DNA from: a bacterium
GTDB taxonomy: Bacteria; Zhuqueibacterota; QNDG01; JAFGCO01
Assembly: GCA_016932575.1 (NCBI GenBank)
Contig: JAFGCO010000018.1
Span: 1 to 64,000, forward strand
Direction of reading: 5' to 3'
Length of the DNA stretch: 64,000 nucleotides
Below are positions 1-9,102 of the stretch, in pieces (the stretch's first letter is position 1; each line of letters begins with the position of its first letter). A program made the position numbers and the translations under genes. A model generated the notes under the pieces. That model searched no databases, was not told the origin of the DNA, and worked only from the letters and a program-made list of their open reading frames with translations.

Positions 1-3000
1 AACCTGAACACGAACAGATTGCTGCTGATTGGGGATGCCGAATGTGATGTTTGTTATCGGATTAAAGGGATTGGGGTAATTCTGGGACAATTCATAGGTT
101 TCAGGAACAGCGGGTGTTTTTTTCTCAACAGAGGTAACCAGATTTGCAGGAATCTCATTCCCGGCACAATCCGTGAATATGATATTTTCCAGTACCAGAT
201 CGGATAATGTGATTCCATCTATTGTCATTTCCACAAGATCTCCATTGCCTGTCATCCCTTTTTCAGAACCAAAGCTGTACGCGCCAAAGGTCATACGCAT
301 ATTGTCTTCACTATAGAGCGGCGAAAGAGATTGAACACTGTTCTGAGTGGTTTCAGCCAATGCACCCAATTCAATCGATTTCAGTTCAATAGGATCACTT
401 TGAGAAACCAGATCGAACTGAAACGCACCCACATCACCGGCATTCTCAACATATAATGCAAACACGTTCGCGCCCGAATCGTCCTGACCCAGAGATTTCA
501 GCTGCAGCGTGATATCACCATTATTAGCTTTGCTTAATTTAGACATATTTTGGTTGTCAGGGATTTCCTTTCCCCACCAGCCGGCCACGAGCTGTATATC
601 CACGATATCAATTTTCCCGTCCCCCTGGCCCTCATTGTTTACGTCACATAGAGGATTATAATTGGCGTCACCCTCATCAGTCATCCATTTTCCGGCCACC
701 ATTTGGATATCCACGACATCCACATCCCCATCACAGTCGATATCTGCCCAGAAACAGGGAAGCACATCCGAAACAGTCATTTCAACACTCAACTCAAGAG
801 TACCTCCATTTGAGGTAATTTGAATGGTTCCTGAATAATCACCAGCATCCAGTCCTTCACGGGAAATTTGTACTTCAATACTTGCATTTCCTGTACTATT
901 GGAAGGCTTGACAGACCGTATCCATTCACTACCAGAAACCACAGAAACGTTCCAGATTAATGTACCATTCCCTGTATTTGTAATTTCAAAGGATTGGCTT
1001 GAATCAACCGTCCCAAATGATAAAAACAACGGATTGATACCCAGTTCCGGACTCTGTCCTGATGAGGCATTAATCAGGAGTGTCATAGTTCCTTCTTCAC
1101 GAGTATAATCATGATTCATGGTTGCTATGTCCACAAATCCATCATTGTTAAAATCAGAAGCGACCATAGCCCGGGGCCGACCAATTGTCGAATATAGGGC
1201 TGGATCATAAACATCGAATCTCCCATCCCCTCCATTGATATTCACAGTAATAGCACGGTTCCACGAAGTAATTCCAATGATGTCCAAGTCTCCATCATTA
1301 TCAATATCTGCGTCAACAACATAACTGGGTGATTGACCTGGAAAATACAAATAAGTGCCCCGGACGAATTCCTGAAAATGATTATTTAAATAGACATACC
1401 CTTTTTGAGATATCATCGAAGTTGTTCTATAAATAAAAGCAACATCTTTATCACCATCATTATCATAATCGCCAATCGAGAAATCGCCCCCTTCATCAGT
1501 CTCAAATGCATGGCAATCAAACGCACCATTACCGATATTTAAAAATATTTTCAGGCTGTCATAATAATGATAAATAATATCATTATAACCATCCTGATTA
1601 AAATCATCAATTTTAAATATTGCACTACAGCTTTCAGGCCATTTTGCAGTTTGGTTAAATTCCCCATCTCCATTGTTATAAAATATACACATATAATTCA
1701 GACCGGATTGATATGTGGCAATAATATCGATATCACCATCAGCATCAATATCACTTGAACCCAGATTTAAAATCTTACTCCCGTCAACTTGATAATTTTT
1801 ACTCTGCGCATTAAATACACCCGATCCATCATTATCAAAAATATTAAATGAGTTCGATTGAGATTGATAACGATTTGCAGCAACTATATCTATATCCCCA
1901 TCATTATCATAATCCCCAACAGTTATAGGATGGCGGTTTCCATAATCATGAGATAACGGCCATGAAGAAATTCCATAATATTGCGGATCAGAAAAATATC
2001 CGCATCCATCATTAAAAGAAACCCCCACATATTTTGAATAAATCGTGTAGCCATACAAATAAAAAACAATATCATTAAATCCATCCCCGTTAAAATCAGC
2101 AGCTTCAATCGCAAATGGCTCAGACCCAATATGATAATATCGATCTTGGGTTTCGAATGTACCATCTCCCTGATTCAGAATAGAGATAGCCCACAAATTA
2201 TTCGCGCATACAACAATGTCTTCATAACCATCATCATTCAAATCCGCTGAAAATAAATCGTGGGGTGTATCACCAATGAACCAATCGTCTAATTCTGAAA
2301 ATATCCCATTACCATACCCTTTATATATTGTAACCGTGCTCGTATCGTAATTGGCCACACAAAAGTCCAAATAACCATCTCCGGTAAAATCCGCGACAGC
2401 CACAGAATTTAACCAGTGCTCTGACTGATAGGTTTGACTGACAACAAACGAGCCGTTTCCCTGATTTGTCAGTACTTTAATTTTATTTGTTATACTGTTC
2501 ACCGTTATAAGATCATGGTCTCCATCGCCATCAACATCACCTCCATGAACATGCTGCAGTCCATTTTCCAGTGTGAGGGTTTCAGTATAAAATGTCCCAT
2601 CCTCCTGATTCAATAATATTTTCAGTAAATTGCCTGTTGTTAAAACAATTAAATCCATAAACCCGTCTCCGGAAATCTCAGCACAGTAAATCGACCACGA
2701 ATCTTGGACGACCGGATAATCCTGAAATGCAGTAAAAGTCGCGTCTCCCTGATTCAGCACTACAGATATGGCCGCTGTATCTCTGTGGGTTGCCGCAATA
2801 TCCATATCCCCGTCATTATCAAAATCCGCTGTAACCACTTCAGTGGTTCGATCCAGAACGGGTATCATATACGCTTCAGCAAATGTACCGTCTCCATTAT
2901 TTAAATTGACGGCTATTGATTTTTCATCACCAAAATCCCCGAAATATCCGTTCCATGTGGCTGCAATCAGATCCAGGTAACCATCACCATTTAAATCAGC

Positions 3001-3318
3001 CGTAGCCACACTTTGCACAAGATCTGCGGTTCCGGCTTTTTCATTCGCATACCAGGGCTGGCTGAAAGATGCAGCGCCATCATTATAGCAAACAGCCAAC
3101 TCCGGTCCCGCCGGATAGGCACAAATTAAATCCAGGTCTCCGTCATTATCCACGTCACCCGCACAGGCATCAGCAATACTCGCATCGATCGCAGAACCCG
3201 CCTGGCGAGGTCCAATAAACAGTTGCGGATATTGAGAATACGCATGACTGCTAATCAGAAATAGAATGAATATCATAAAGCAAACGGAACTCATTTTCAG
3301 ATAATCGTTAATGGTCAT
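1..3318 (-). CDS. Secreted FG-GAP/VCBS-repeat protein with dockerin-like segment and type IX-like sorting domain (3' end outside window)
   Basis: The frame is open from the ATG at 3318 (GGGAG ribosome binding site 8 bases upstream) to the left edge, giving 1106 codons in view. Residues 1-29 form a signal peptide (FILFLISSHAYS). About fourteen FG-GAP/VCBS calcium-binding repeats follow at roughly 150-base intervals between 3170 and 1120, each with a core such as DLNGDGYLDLIA or DFDNDGDMDIAA. Such repeats fold as an extracellular beta-propeller. Around 760-570 two EF-hand-like loops (DIDCDGDVDVVDIQ and DGKIDIVDIQ) resemble a type I dockerin pair. The last codons read LSQNYPNPFNPITNITFGIP, the start of a C-terminal sorting domain, so perhaps 60 residues lie outside. 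It is likely exported and surface-attached or released. The ligand is unknown. It lies downstream of the sigma/anti-sigma cluster on the same strand, 490 bases away. Confidence 0.9.
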   Translation of the reverse strand, partial: MTINDYLKMSSVCFMIFILFLISSHAYSQYPQLFIGPRQAGSAIDASIADACAGDVDNDGDLDLICAYPAGPELAVCYNDGAASFSQPWYANEKAGTADLVQSVATADLNGDGYLDLIAATWNGYFGDFGDEKSIAVNLNNGDGTFAEAYMIPVLDRTTEVVTADFDNDGDMDIAATHRDTAAISVVLNQGDATFTAFQDYPVVQDSWSIYCAEISGDGFMDLIVLTTGNLLKILLNQEDGTFYTETLTLENGLQHVHGGDVDGDGDHDLITVNSITNKIKVLTNQGNGSFVVSQTYQSEHWLNSVAVADFTGDGYLDFCVANYDTSTVTIYKGYGNGIFSELDDWFIGDTPHDLFSADLNDDGYEDIVVCANNLWAISILNQGDGTFETQDRYYHIGSEPFAIEAADFNGDGFNDIVFYLYGYTIYSKYVGVSFNDGCGYFSDPQYYGISSWPLSHDYGNRHPITVGDYDNDGDIDIVAANRYQSQSNSFNIFDNDGSGVFNAQSKNYQVDGSKILNLGSSDIDADGDIDIIATYQSGLNYMCIFYNNGDGEFNQTAKWPESCSAIFKIDDFNQDGYNDIIYHYYDSLKIFLNIGNGAFDCHAFETDEGGDFSIGDYDNDGDKDVAFIYRTTSMISQKGYVYLNNHFQEFVRGTYLYFPGQSPSYVVDADIDNDGDLDIIGITSWNRAITVNINGGDGRFDVYDPALYSTIGRPRAMVASDFNNDGFVDIATMNHDYTREEGTMTLLINASSGQSPELGINPLFLSFGTVDSSQSFEITNTGNGTLIWNVSVVSGSEWIRSVKPSNSTGNASIEVQISREGLDAGDYSGTIQITSNGGTLELSVEMTVSDVLPCFWADIDCDGDVDVVDIQMVAGKWMTDEGDANYNPLCDVNNEGQGDGKIDIVDIQLVAGWWGKEIPDNQNMSKLSKANNGDITLQLKSLGQDDSGANVFALYVENAGDVGAFQFDLVSQSDPIELKSIELGALAETTQNSVQSLSPLYSEDNMRMTFGAYSFGSEKGMTGNGDLVEMTIDGITLSDLVLENIIFTDCAGNEIPANLVTSVEKKTPAVPETYELSQNYPNPFNPITNITFGIPNQQQSVRVQV

Positions 3319-3412
3319 TTATATACTCCCTATTTTAATTTCTTATGATAAAATACACTCCAGCATTGACATGATTTTTCCAGACAATTCATCGTTCCTT
3401 CACCCTCCCCCC

Positions 3413-3507
3413 AAACACCCGGTGATGCGTCTTAAAAACGACGCAGCAACCGGGGTTTTACCACCCCCTTGACCAAACCCCGGGTGTCCGAAGGATCCCG
3501 GGTGTTT
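3413..3507. repeat. Nested palindromic element with a three-way-junction layout
   Basis: An outer perfect 10-bp inverted repeat (AAACACCCGG at 3413-3422, CCGGGTGTTT at 3498-3507) encloses two further perfect hairpins: TGCGTC/GACGCA (3426-3431, 3440-3445) and CCGGGGTTT/AAACCCCGG (3450-3458, 3475-3483). As RNA or single-stranded DNA this would fold as a three-way junction. It is much more GC-rich than its surroundings. Short open frames that cross it look like frames through a repeat, not genes. It could be a REP/MITE-like dispersed element or a structured RNA. The palindromes are directly visible; the role is unknown. Confidence 0.7.
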
Positions 3508-3808
3508 CTACCTAAAACCTTTTTTAAAAATCCCAGGTATTTCACTTCCGCCCATTGCTCCAAAATAGTATTTTCTTCGTCTATCCGGAATCCTAAGAAA
3601 AAGATAAAGTTATTTCCCAAAAAAATCCTTGTGCCATTCATGAAAGCGCTCCCAATGCCGTGAAATGTGGCACGGCCGGATTCCGGTTTTCGAAAAATTC
3701 GGATTGAAAATATACCAAGATTTTTACCTTATGATAACACATTTCAACGACAAAATCCATGACTTTTTCTCTATAATTTTCAAAAACTTAACAAGTGATT
3801 TATCATTC
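3508..3808. other. Intergenic stretch, nothing recognised
   Basis: AT-rich spacer between the palindromic element and the end of the beta-barrel gene. I see no convincing gene, terminator or RNA. Together with 3319-3412 it must hold the promoter of the FG-GAP protein gene unless that gene is read through from upstream. Confidence 0.4.
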
Positions 3809-4624
3809 TTAAAAAATATTGATAAGAAGACCCGCGCGAAACCCCACATTGGATCCCGGAAGCTGCCAGTTCTGCGACATCATCCCTTTATTTTCTCCGA
3901 AAGAAAGGGCGTTCTGGCTACCGGGTTTATCCGGATCGAGATCAATCTGATCCAATACATTTTCACCATCCCGAATAGCCGTATGAATTTTACACTGATC
4001 AATGCTGAGTTTGACTTTTTGAAAAGTCAGTTCACATGCTAACTGAAAACGGCCCTTCACAGGCACCTTAATTCCAATATGACCCGCAAAACCGGGCGCT
4101 GTCCGGAAATCATACTGACCATTCAGCAAATAGTCAGAGTCACCTTCCTGATTCGCAATTTGACAATCCACCTGCCTTTTGACCATGGCCCGAAAAATCC
4201 CCAGGCCGGCACCCGCATAAAAATGCATAAAGGAAACAGGCATCTGATAACTCAGCAGACATTTGCCAAACCAGACATGACCGGTATAATCACTCTTTTC
4301 ATCCACAAAACCGGTACATGAAGAGCTGGCTTCAAGAGTCGGAGTCACAGAATATCCGCCTGTCAATCGAACGTTCCAGTTTTGATAAACAGAGACATCA
4401 GCACCCAGCTCCATATGCCTTCCGACGCCGATACTGGGATATTTGACATGATTCTGACTGGGTACAAGGTCCGTTGACACACTGTTGGATCCCTTCAGAC
4501 CGCTCCCTTTTGAACCAAAAGCCAAACCATAAGACATATAGAGAGACAACTTACGTCCATACATGTGGCCCGATAATGTCAGCAGCAGGCAAATAAAGGA
4601 CATCATTTGATTAATAGGTTTCAT
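3809..4624 (-). CDS. Predicted outer-membrane beta-barrel protein, family not recognised
   Basis: A 271-residue exported protein. Residues 1-24 are a signal peptide (MMSFICLLLTLSGHMYG). The rest alternates hydrophobic and polar residues in strand-like stretches (LSLYMSYGLAFGS, NVRLTGGYSVTP, FMHFYAGAGLGIF, FQLACELTFQKVKL) and ends in hydrophobic-Phe (LLINIF), as usual for barrels recognised by the BAM machinery. The length fits an 8-10 strand OmpW/OmpX-like barrel, but no specific family signature is visible. The ATG overlaps the stop of the upstream TPR gene by four bases (ATGA) and an AGGGAGG ribosome binding site lies inside that gene, so the two are translationally coupled and probably act together at the envelope. 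Confidence 0.75.
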   Translation of the reverse strand: MKPINQMMSFICLLLTLSGHMYGRKLSLYMSYGLAFGSKGSGLKGSNSVSTDLVPSQNHVKYPSIGVGRHMELGADVSVYQNWNVRLTGGYSVTPTLEASSSCTGFVDEKSDYTGHVWFGKCLLSYQMPVSFMHFYAGAGLGIFRAMVKRQVDCQIANQEGDSDYLLNGQYDFRTAPGFAGHIGIKVPVKGRFQLACELTFQKVKLSIDQCKIHTAIRDGENVLDQIDLDPDKPGSQNALSFGENKGMMSQNWQLPGSNVGFRAGLLINIF

Positions 4625-5205
4625 TGGTTCCTCCCTGTAATAATAATCCTTCGTTCAATCTCATCCGCATCAATTGTTTCACTTCCCATGGCAATATTCA
4701 GCATATTGATATTTTCAAGACAATTCTTCGTATATTGGTGAGATGAACCGAGCATTTCCTGATAAATACAGAATGCCTGATTGTAATAAAATTGTGCTTT
4801 ATCAAATTGCTGCTGCTCATGATATATTGTTGCCAGGTTATTCAATGCCAATGCCTTATCAAGAAGACCGGATGGCAGGTCTGAATTCTGAAATTGAATA
4901 AACTGTTTATAAAACTCCTCTGCTTTATCATATCTTTCATCATATCGGTAAAGCTCAGCAAGCATTTGAAGACAGGTGATTCTCCATGGATGTTCAGGAC
5001 TTAATTCAGCCTTGCATATTGCATAAGCGTGTTCCGCGGCCATAACCGCCTCCTGAATGTGCCTTCGTTGGACGAGTGCGACAGCGCTTTCAGACAATAC
5101 GTAAACTTCCTGTAAATCAGCCGCTGAAAGCACAGAGGGTCTCAAAATGATAAAAACCAATGATAAAACAGTAAAAGACCGATGAAATAACCACTGACCT
5201 GACAT
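4621..5205 (-). CDS. Exported TPR protein
   Basis: A 194-residue protein with a signal peptide (about residues 1-28, ending SVLSAA) and several tetratricopeptide helices. The stretches ALALNNLATIYHEQQQFDKA and AQFYYNQAFCIYQEMLGSSH are typical TPR helices of the kinesin-light-chain subtype. TPR arrays bind peptides or proteins, so it is likely a periplasmic scaffold. The start is supported by AAAAGGAGG eight bases upstream. It overlaps the beta-barrel gene by ATGA. It follows the anti-sigma gene after 284 bases containing a strong palindrome, so it probably has its own promoter, possibly one served by the adjacent sigma factor. Confidence 0.8.
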   Translation of the reverse strand: MSGQWLFHRSFTVLSLVFIILRPSVLSAADLQEVYVLSESAVALVQRRHIQEAVMAAEHAYAICKAELSPEHPWRITCLQMLAELYRYDERYDKAEEFYKQFIQFQNSDLPSGLLDKALALNNLATIYHEQQQFDKAQFYYNQAFCIYQEMLGSSHQYTKNCLENINMLNIAMGSETIDADEIERRIIITGRNQ

Positions 5206-5266
5206 GATGCATCCTCCTTTTAACTTTATTAAATATCGCCCGACACTATCATTGTTTTGACAATTG

Positions 5267-5287
5267 AAAGAATCTTACAGATTCTTT
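5267..5287. promoter_or_regulatory. Perfect 9-bp inverted repeat upstream of the TPR/barrel operon
   Basis: AAAGAATCT (5267-5275) and AGATTCTTT (5279-5287) are separated by TAC. The repeat lies 62 bases upstream of the ATG at 5205, in the only long gap of the cluster. No T-run follows on either side as in a classical terminator. An operator is more likely, but a weak terminator for the sigma/anti-sigma transcript is possible. Confidence 0.45.
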
Positions 5288-5489
5288 AATCAAACAACAG
5301 AGTGCTATCAAAAATCATAAAGGATGGATATGCTATTTTGAAACAGGTGATAAAAGAAAAACACAGAAGGAATAATCAAGGATATAATAAATTGGGTTAA
5401 TTTTAAAAGAATGCGTGGAATTTGCCAATAAAGAATTGATAAAAATTATAATATTGAAGATAATATCTTATAAAGAATAAAAAATATTG

Positions 5490-6296
5490 TTATCCTTTTT
5501 TTATTTTTTCCAGCATTATTTGTAATATTGAAAGTCGGCGGACATGCTTAAGGTTGTTAAGTGTCATTTTTGAAATCCGCTGATAATCGCTGTCCTTTTC
5601 AGTCAATAACCTCAGCTCTGCTTTCGCTTCATCAATCGAATTTAATTTTAAATAGACATTGGCCAGAATCCATTGTCCCTCCGAAATCATCGATTCTGAA
5701 ACAGCAGCGCTGGAATGTTCGATTGTCCTTTCAAGATAAAAAACAGCTTTTTTCAGATCGCTGCTTTCCGGCATTATAGTATCTTTCAAAGCATATGAAA
5801 GACCGCAGTACAACAATGCATAGACATTTCCGGAATCTTGAGCGACAGACAATGTCAACGAATCAATCGCTGTTTTGTAATCCCCTCTCTCGAACGCAAT
5901 AATTCCATGGTCGAAAGCAGTCTTCTGATAATCGCCTTTAAGTCTAATCCCGCGATAAGGAACGGGATTAATTTCGCTTAAATATGCAATATTTTCACGA
6001 AAAGGTTTCGGAAGGATAAACAGACATAGAAGCATGGCGAATGCCAAGGCATAACGGGCAGGTTTATTAAAAAAATTAATCTTTTGAGATATCTTTTCGC
6101 TTTGAACAGATATCTGGAATTCCTTGCGATGCTTTCTTAAAACTTCAGCAGTGGGCAGGAGTTCATACACTTTTTGAAAACATGCCTCGCATTCCAATAA
6201 ATGGGCTTCAAATTTTTTTATCTCTTTTTTGGATAACTGCTGCAACTCATAAAGACCAATCAGCTTCCCAATTTCAGGATCGATGCACTTACTCAT
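5490..6296 (-). CDS. Membrane anti-sigma factor with zinc-binding ZAS motif and TPR domain
   Basis: A 268-residue protein. Residues 1-45 hold the zinc-finger anti-sigma (ZAS/zf-HC2) motif H-x3-C-x2-C (H32, C36, C39 in HLLECEACF), which in this family binds the partner ECF sigma factor in the cytoplasm. One transmembrane helix follows at about 78-97 (YALAFAMLLCLFILP). The outer part carries TPR helices (FDHGIIAFERGDYKTAIDSL, YALLYCGLSYALKD) and would be periplasmic. Its ATG overlaps the sigma-factor stop by four bases (ATGA), so the pair is co-translated. Expected role: hold the sigma factor at the membrane until a periplasmic signal read by the TPR domain releases it. The signal is not visible from sequence. 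Confidence 0.85.
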   Translation of the reverse strand: MSKCIDPEIGKLIGLYELQQLSKKEIKKFEAHLLECEACFQKVYELLPTAEVLRKHRKEFQISVQSEKISQKINFFNKPARYALAFAMLLCLFILPKPFRENIAYLSEINPVPYRGIRLKGDYQKTAFDHGIIAFERGDYKTAIDSLTLSVAQDSGNVYALLYCGLSYALKDTIMPESSDLKKAVFYLERTIEHSSAAVSESMISEGQWILANVYLKLNSIDEAKAELRLLTEKDSDYQRISKMTLNNLKHVRRLSILQIMLEKIKKG

Positions 6297-6844
6297 AGCA
6301 AGATTCCTTTCTGCTCTATGAGTATCTTCAGACGTTCAAGACATCGATGTATCCGGGTATAGACTGCACTCATCGATAACCCTAATTTTTTACTGATCCA
6401 TTTTCTTGAATGACCGGATAAAATATAAACAAGTATCTGCCGGCATAATTCGTGACCCATATCTTGAATAATTGATTTTATATCAAAGATCACATGCTCT
6501 TCAGGGTCTATAGACAAATCAATATCCTCCAGATTAACCTTTTTTAATATCTTTGTTTTCTTATATCTGTAGTAATTCCCGATAATATTTCTAAGCACAA
6601 GCATGGCATATTGTATCGGATATTTTGAACTATAAAATGCATGCCGTTTCTCAAGCAATATTGTAATCGCCTCCTGTGCAATATCTTCGGCATCCTTGGT
6701 GATTTCTTCTTTACCTCGTTTTGTGTCCCATATTCTTTGTTTTGCCAATTTTAAAAATCTTTCATATAAAAGGGCATATATTTGATCCTCAGCTCCTTTC
6801 ATACCCCGTTTGGCCTGTTTCATCAGTTTTTCAATTTCACTCAT
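6293..6844 (-). CDS. ECF-type RNA polymerase sigma factor
   Basis: A 183-residue sigma-70 family protein of extracytoplasmic-function size. Region 2 spans about residues 20-100 (DAEDIAQEAITILLEKRHAF, then a basic RYKKTKILKK stretch). Region 4 covers about 130-178, with a helix-turn-helix (HSRKWISKKLGLSMSAVYTR) for -35 recognition. Regions 1 and 3 are absent, as expected for ECF factors. An AAAGG ribosome binding site precedes the ATG. It is the first gene of the cluster and directly overlaps its predicted anti-sigma factor. Likely targets are its own operon and the TPR, barrel and secreted-protein genes downstream, but no shared promoter motif could be proved by eye. Confidence 0.9.
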   Translation of the reverse strand: MSEIEKLMKQAKRGMKGAEDQIYALLYERFLKLAKQRIWDTKRGKEEITKDAEDIAQEAITILLEKRHAFYSSKYPIQYAMLVLRNIIGNYYRYKKTKILKKVNLEDIDLSIDPEEHVIFDIKSIIQDMGHELCRQILVYILSGHSRKWISKKLGLSMSAVYTRIHRCLERLKILIEQKGILL

Positions 6845-7050
6845 ATGAATTGCCTTTAATCACTTTGTGTGAGAATACAGATCAAACATCCGTCACTCAA
6901 ATGATAAAATCATTCATTCTGCAGGGGATTAAACAAAGAGTATATTCGAAAATTTCAAATGATGATTCTCAGTACAAGATAATATATGATTTTTACATTG
7001 CAAAGTAAATTGTATAATTATTACTTTGAATTTGGAAATATATAAAAATA

Positions 7051-7072
7051 AGGCCCAATATCAATTGGGCCT
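7051..7072 (-). terminator. Rho-independent terminator of glnA
   Basis: AGGCCCAAT (7051-7059) and ATTGGGCCT (7064-7072) form a perfect 9-bp stem with a 4-base loop. Read on the minus strand it is followed by TATTTTTATA, a suitable U-run. It lies about 80 bases after the glnA stop. The rest of 6845-7149 holds the upstream region of the sigma-factor gene and shows nothing else. Confidence 0.85.
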
Positions 7073-7149
7073 CGTTTAAAATTCTCCACTTACATAACAA
7101 CTGTGGAATTATTTACACTTTGTCGGATTGTTACAGATGAATCTCCTGC

Positions 7150-8562
7150 TTAACTGTCATAATAAAGCTGAAATTCAAACGGATGGGGACGTAATGATAA
7201 GGGATCCAGCTCGAATTCTTTTTTATAATCGATCCAGTTTTCAATAAGATCATCCGTGAAAACACCGCCTTCTGTTAAAAATTTATGGTCGTTATGCAGC
7301 GCTTCAAGAGATTCTGATAAACTTCCCGGAACATGCGGCACATCAGCCAGCTCACCGGCTGTCATCTCATAGATATCCCGGTCCAGAGCCTTTCCCGGAT
7401 CAATTTTATTTTTGATGCCATCTATACATGCCATCAACATAGCGGTCCAGGCCAGATATCCATTGGCTGATGGATCCGGACAGCGAAATTCAAATCGTTT
7501 TGCTTTTGGATTATTGCTGTACATGGGAATACGAACCGCAGCGGACCGGTTCCGGGCAGACATTACCAGATTGACCGGAGCTTCAAATCCGGGCACCAAC
7601 CGGCGATAACTGTTGGTGGTCGGGGCACCGAACGCAAGAATCGCAGCCGCATGTTTTAATACGCCGCCAATGGCATGTATAGCGATTTCACTGAGTCCGG
7701 CATATCCGTTACCGGCAAACAACGGTTTCCCGGCTTTCCATAAAGACATATGAGAATGCATGCCGCTGCCATTATCTTCGAAAATCGGTTTTGGCATAAA
7801 AGTGACTGTCTTGCCATGCTTCCAGGCGACATTCTTGATAATATACTTGAACCACATGAACTGATCAGCCATCTTAAGCAGATCGGCAAACTGCATGTCG
7901 ATTTCTCCCTGCCCACCGGTTCCCACTTCATGATGATGGGCTTCAACCACAATCCCCACCTTCTGCATTTCAAACACCATTTCACTGCGAAGATTCTGAT
8001 ACGTATCGGAAGGACTCACAGGAAAATATCCGCCCTTGTAACTGGGTTTGTAACCAAGATTCGGCTCTTCAATGCGGTTGGTATTCCAGGCCCCTTCAAC
8101 CGAATCAATCTGATAGAAACCAGTATTCTGTTTTTGCTCGTATCGAACCTCATCAAAAATAAAAAATTCTGGTTCCGGTCCGACATAACACGTATCTGCA
8201 ATACCGGTGGATTTCATATATGCGATGCCCTTTCGAGCAACATGGCGCGGATCACGTGAATAATCTTCCTTTGTCACAGGATCTACAATATTGGCAACAA
8301 CACTGACTGTCGGTTTCTCAAAGAAGGGATCTACGGCAACTGTATCGGCATCGGGGACAGCAAGCATGTCTGACATATGAATACCCTGCCAGCCGCGGAT
8401 GGATGAACCATCAAAACCGACACCTTCTTCAAACGTGCTATCATCCCAGGTATCAATTGGAAAAGTACAATGCTGCCAGGTTCCCAGCAGATCCGTAAAT
8501 TTTAAGTCAACCATGGATGCGTTATTCTTTTTCGCAAATTCAAAAAATTCTTTAGCTGTCAT
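7150..8562 (-). CDS. glnA: Glutamine synthetase, type I
   Basis: A 470-residue GSI enzyme that makes glutamine from glutamate, ammonia and ATP; it is a cytoplasmic dodecamer. The family signatures are present in order: [16 protein letters not shown] near residue 50, the metal/ATP stretch [26 protein letters not shown], the glutamate-site segment [15 protein letters not shown] and [10 protein letters not shown]. The length and Tyr398 (in [11 protein letters not shown]) match the GSI-beta group, where the equivalent tyrosine (Tyr397 in E. coli) is adenylylated by GlnE. The surrounding residues differ from the classical NLYDLPPE, so adenylylation is plausible but not certain. A near-consensus sigma-54 promoter lies 90-105 bases upstream and a NifA-type activator gene is divergent, so expression is probably nitrogen-controlled. 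Confidence 0.97.
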   Translation of the reverse strand: MTAKEFFEFAKKNNASMVDLKFTDLLGTWQHCTFPIDTWDDSTFEEGVGFDGSSIRGWQGIHMSDMLAVPDADTVAVDPFFEKPTVSVVANIVDPVTKEDYSRDPRHVARKGIAYMKSTGIADTCYVGPEPEFFIFDEVRYEQKQNTGFYQIDSVEGAWNTNRIEEPNLGYKPSYKGGYFPVSPSDTYQNLRSEMVFEMQKVGIVVEAHHHEVGTGGQGEIDMQFADLLKMADQFMWFKYIIKNVAWKHGKTVTFMPKPIFEDNGSGMHSHMSLWKAGKPLFAGNGYAGLSEIAIHAIGGVLKHAAAILAFGAPTTNSYRRLVPGFEAPVNLVMSARNRSAAVRIPMYSNNPKAKRFEFRCPDPSANGYLAWTAMLMACIDGIKNKIDPGKALDRDIYEMTAGELADVPHVPGSLSESLEALHNDHKFLTEGGVFTDDLIENWIDYKKEFELDPLSLRPHPFEFQLYYDS

Positions 8563-8651
8563 TACACACCTCCTTTAAAGAAATATATGATTCATGTTTC
8601 ATCATTACAATTATCTGTCAGCACCCAAATAACACACCTGTATTGGGGACA

Positions 8652-8667
8652 GGCAAAAGCAATGCCA
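8652..8667 (-). promoter_or_regulatory. Sigma-54 (-24/-12) promoter of glnA
   Basis: On the minus strand 8667-8652 reads TGGCATTGCTTTTGCC. The -24 element TGGCA and the -12 element TTGC have exactly the consensus spacing (GG at 8666-8665, GC at 8654-8653). Transcription would start near 8641, leaving a leader of about 80 bases before the glnA ATG. Confidence 0.8.
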
Positions 8668-8824
8668 GATTAAAGGTTATTTTCATGAAGCACATGGAAC
8701 CATGCATCCCTATTATTTTGAAAATTATAGAGATTGGGTATTAAATAAATTTTTAAATGAAAGTGCGGCAACCTTGAATGGTTACAATATTATCTGACAT
8801 TTTTGTTTGTATTTATTTTTTATC

Positions 8825-8851
8825 TTACGTTTTTGTATTAACGAAACGTAA
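8825..8851. promoter_or_regulatory. Dyad (candidate upstream activator site) between glnA and the sigma-54 activator
   Basis: TTACGTTT (8825-8832) and AAACGTAA (8844-8851) form a perfect 8-bp inverted repeat with an 11-base spacer, so the half-site centres are about 19 bases (nearly two helical turns) apart. It lies about 160-170 bases upstream of the glnA -24 element and about 260 bases upstream of the other sigma-54 promoter, typical enhancer distances. It does not match the classical NifA (TGT-N10-ACA) or NtrC sites. A looser inverted repeat (ATGGTTAC at 8778, GTAACCAT at 8848) overlaps it. Confidence 0.5.
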
Positions 8852-9102
8852 CCATAGATAAACATCCATGCTTGTCACTCTCTTTTTTCTTTCTGCATTC
8901 GCCAGGATAGTTGAAAATAACCCTTTTTCAGAAATGGCCCCAATACATTGACGCTGAATAATATCCAAAAATAGTTATTAATACATAATTGTATCTATTA
9001 TATATTATAATTACAATATTGTTATTTTTAAATCACTAAAAAACACCCATGTCATCAATATTTGAGCTTACAGATTTGCAATTCTTATCTTAATAGAATA
9101 AA

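Noticed and set aside
3432-3663. Two overlapping opposite-strand open frames of 64-69 codons
   Set aside because: Both run through the palindromic element and lack ribosome binding sites; the proteins look like translations of repeat DNA.
7750-8259. 169-codon frame antisense to glnA
   Set aside because: It is the shadow of a highly conserved gene in another frame, with no start signal or recognisable protein.
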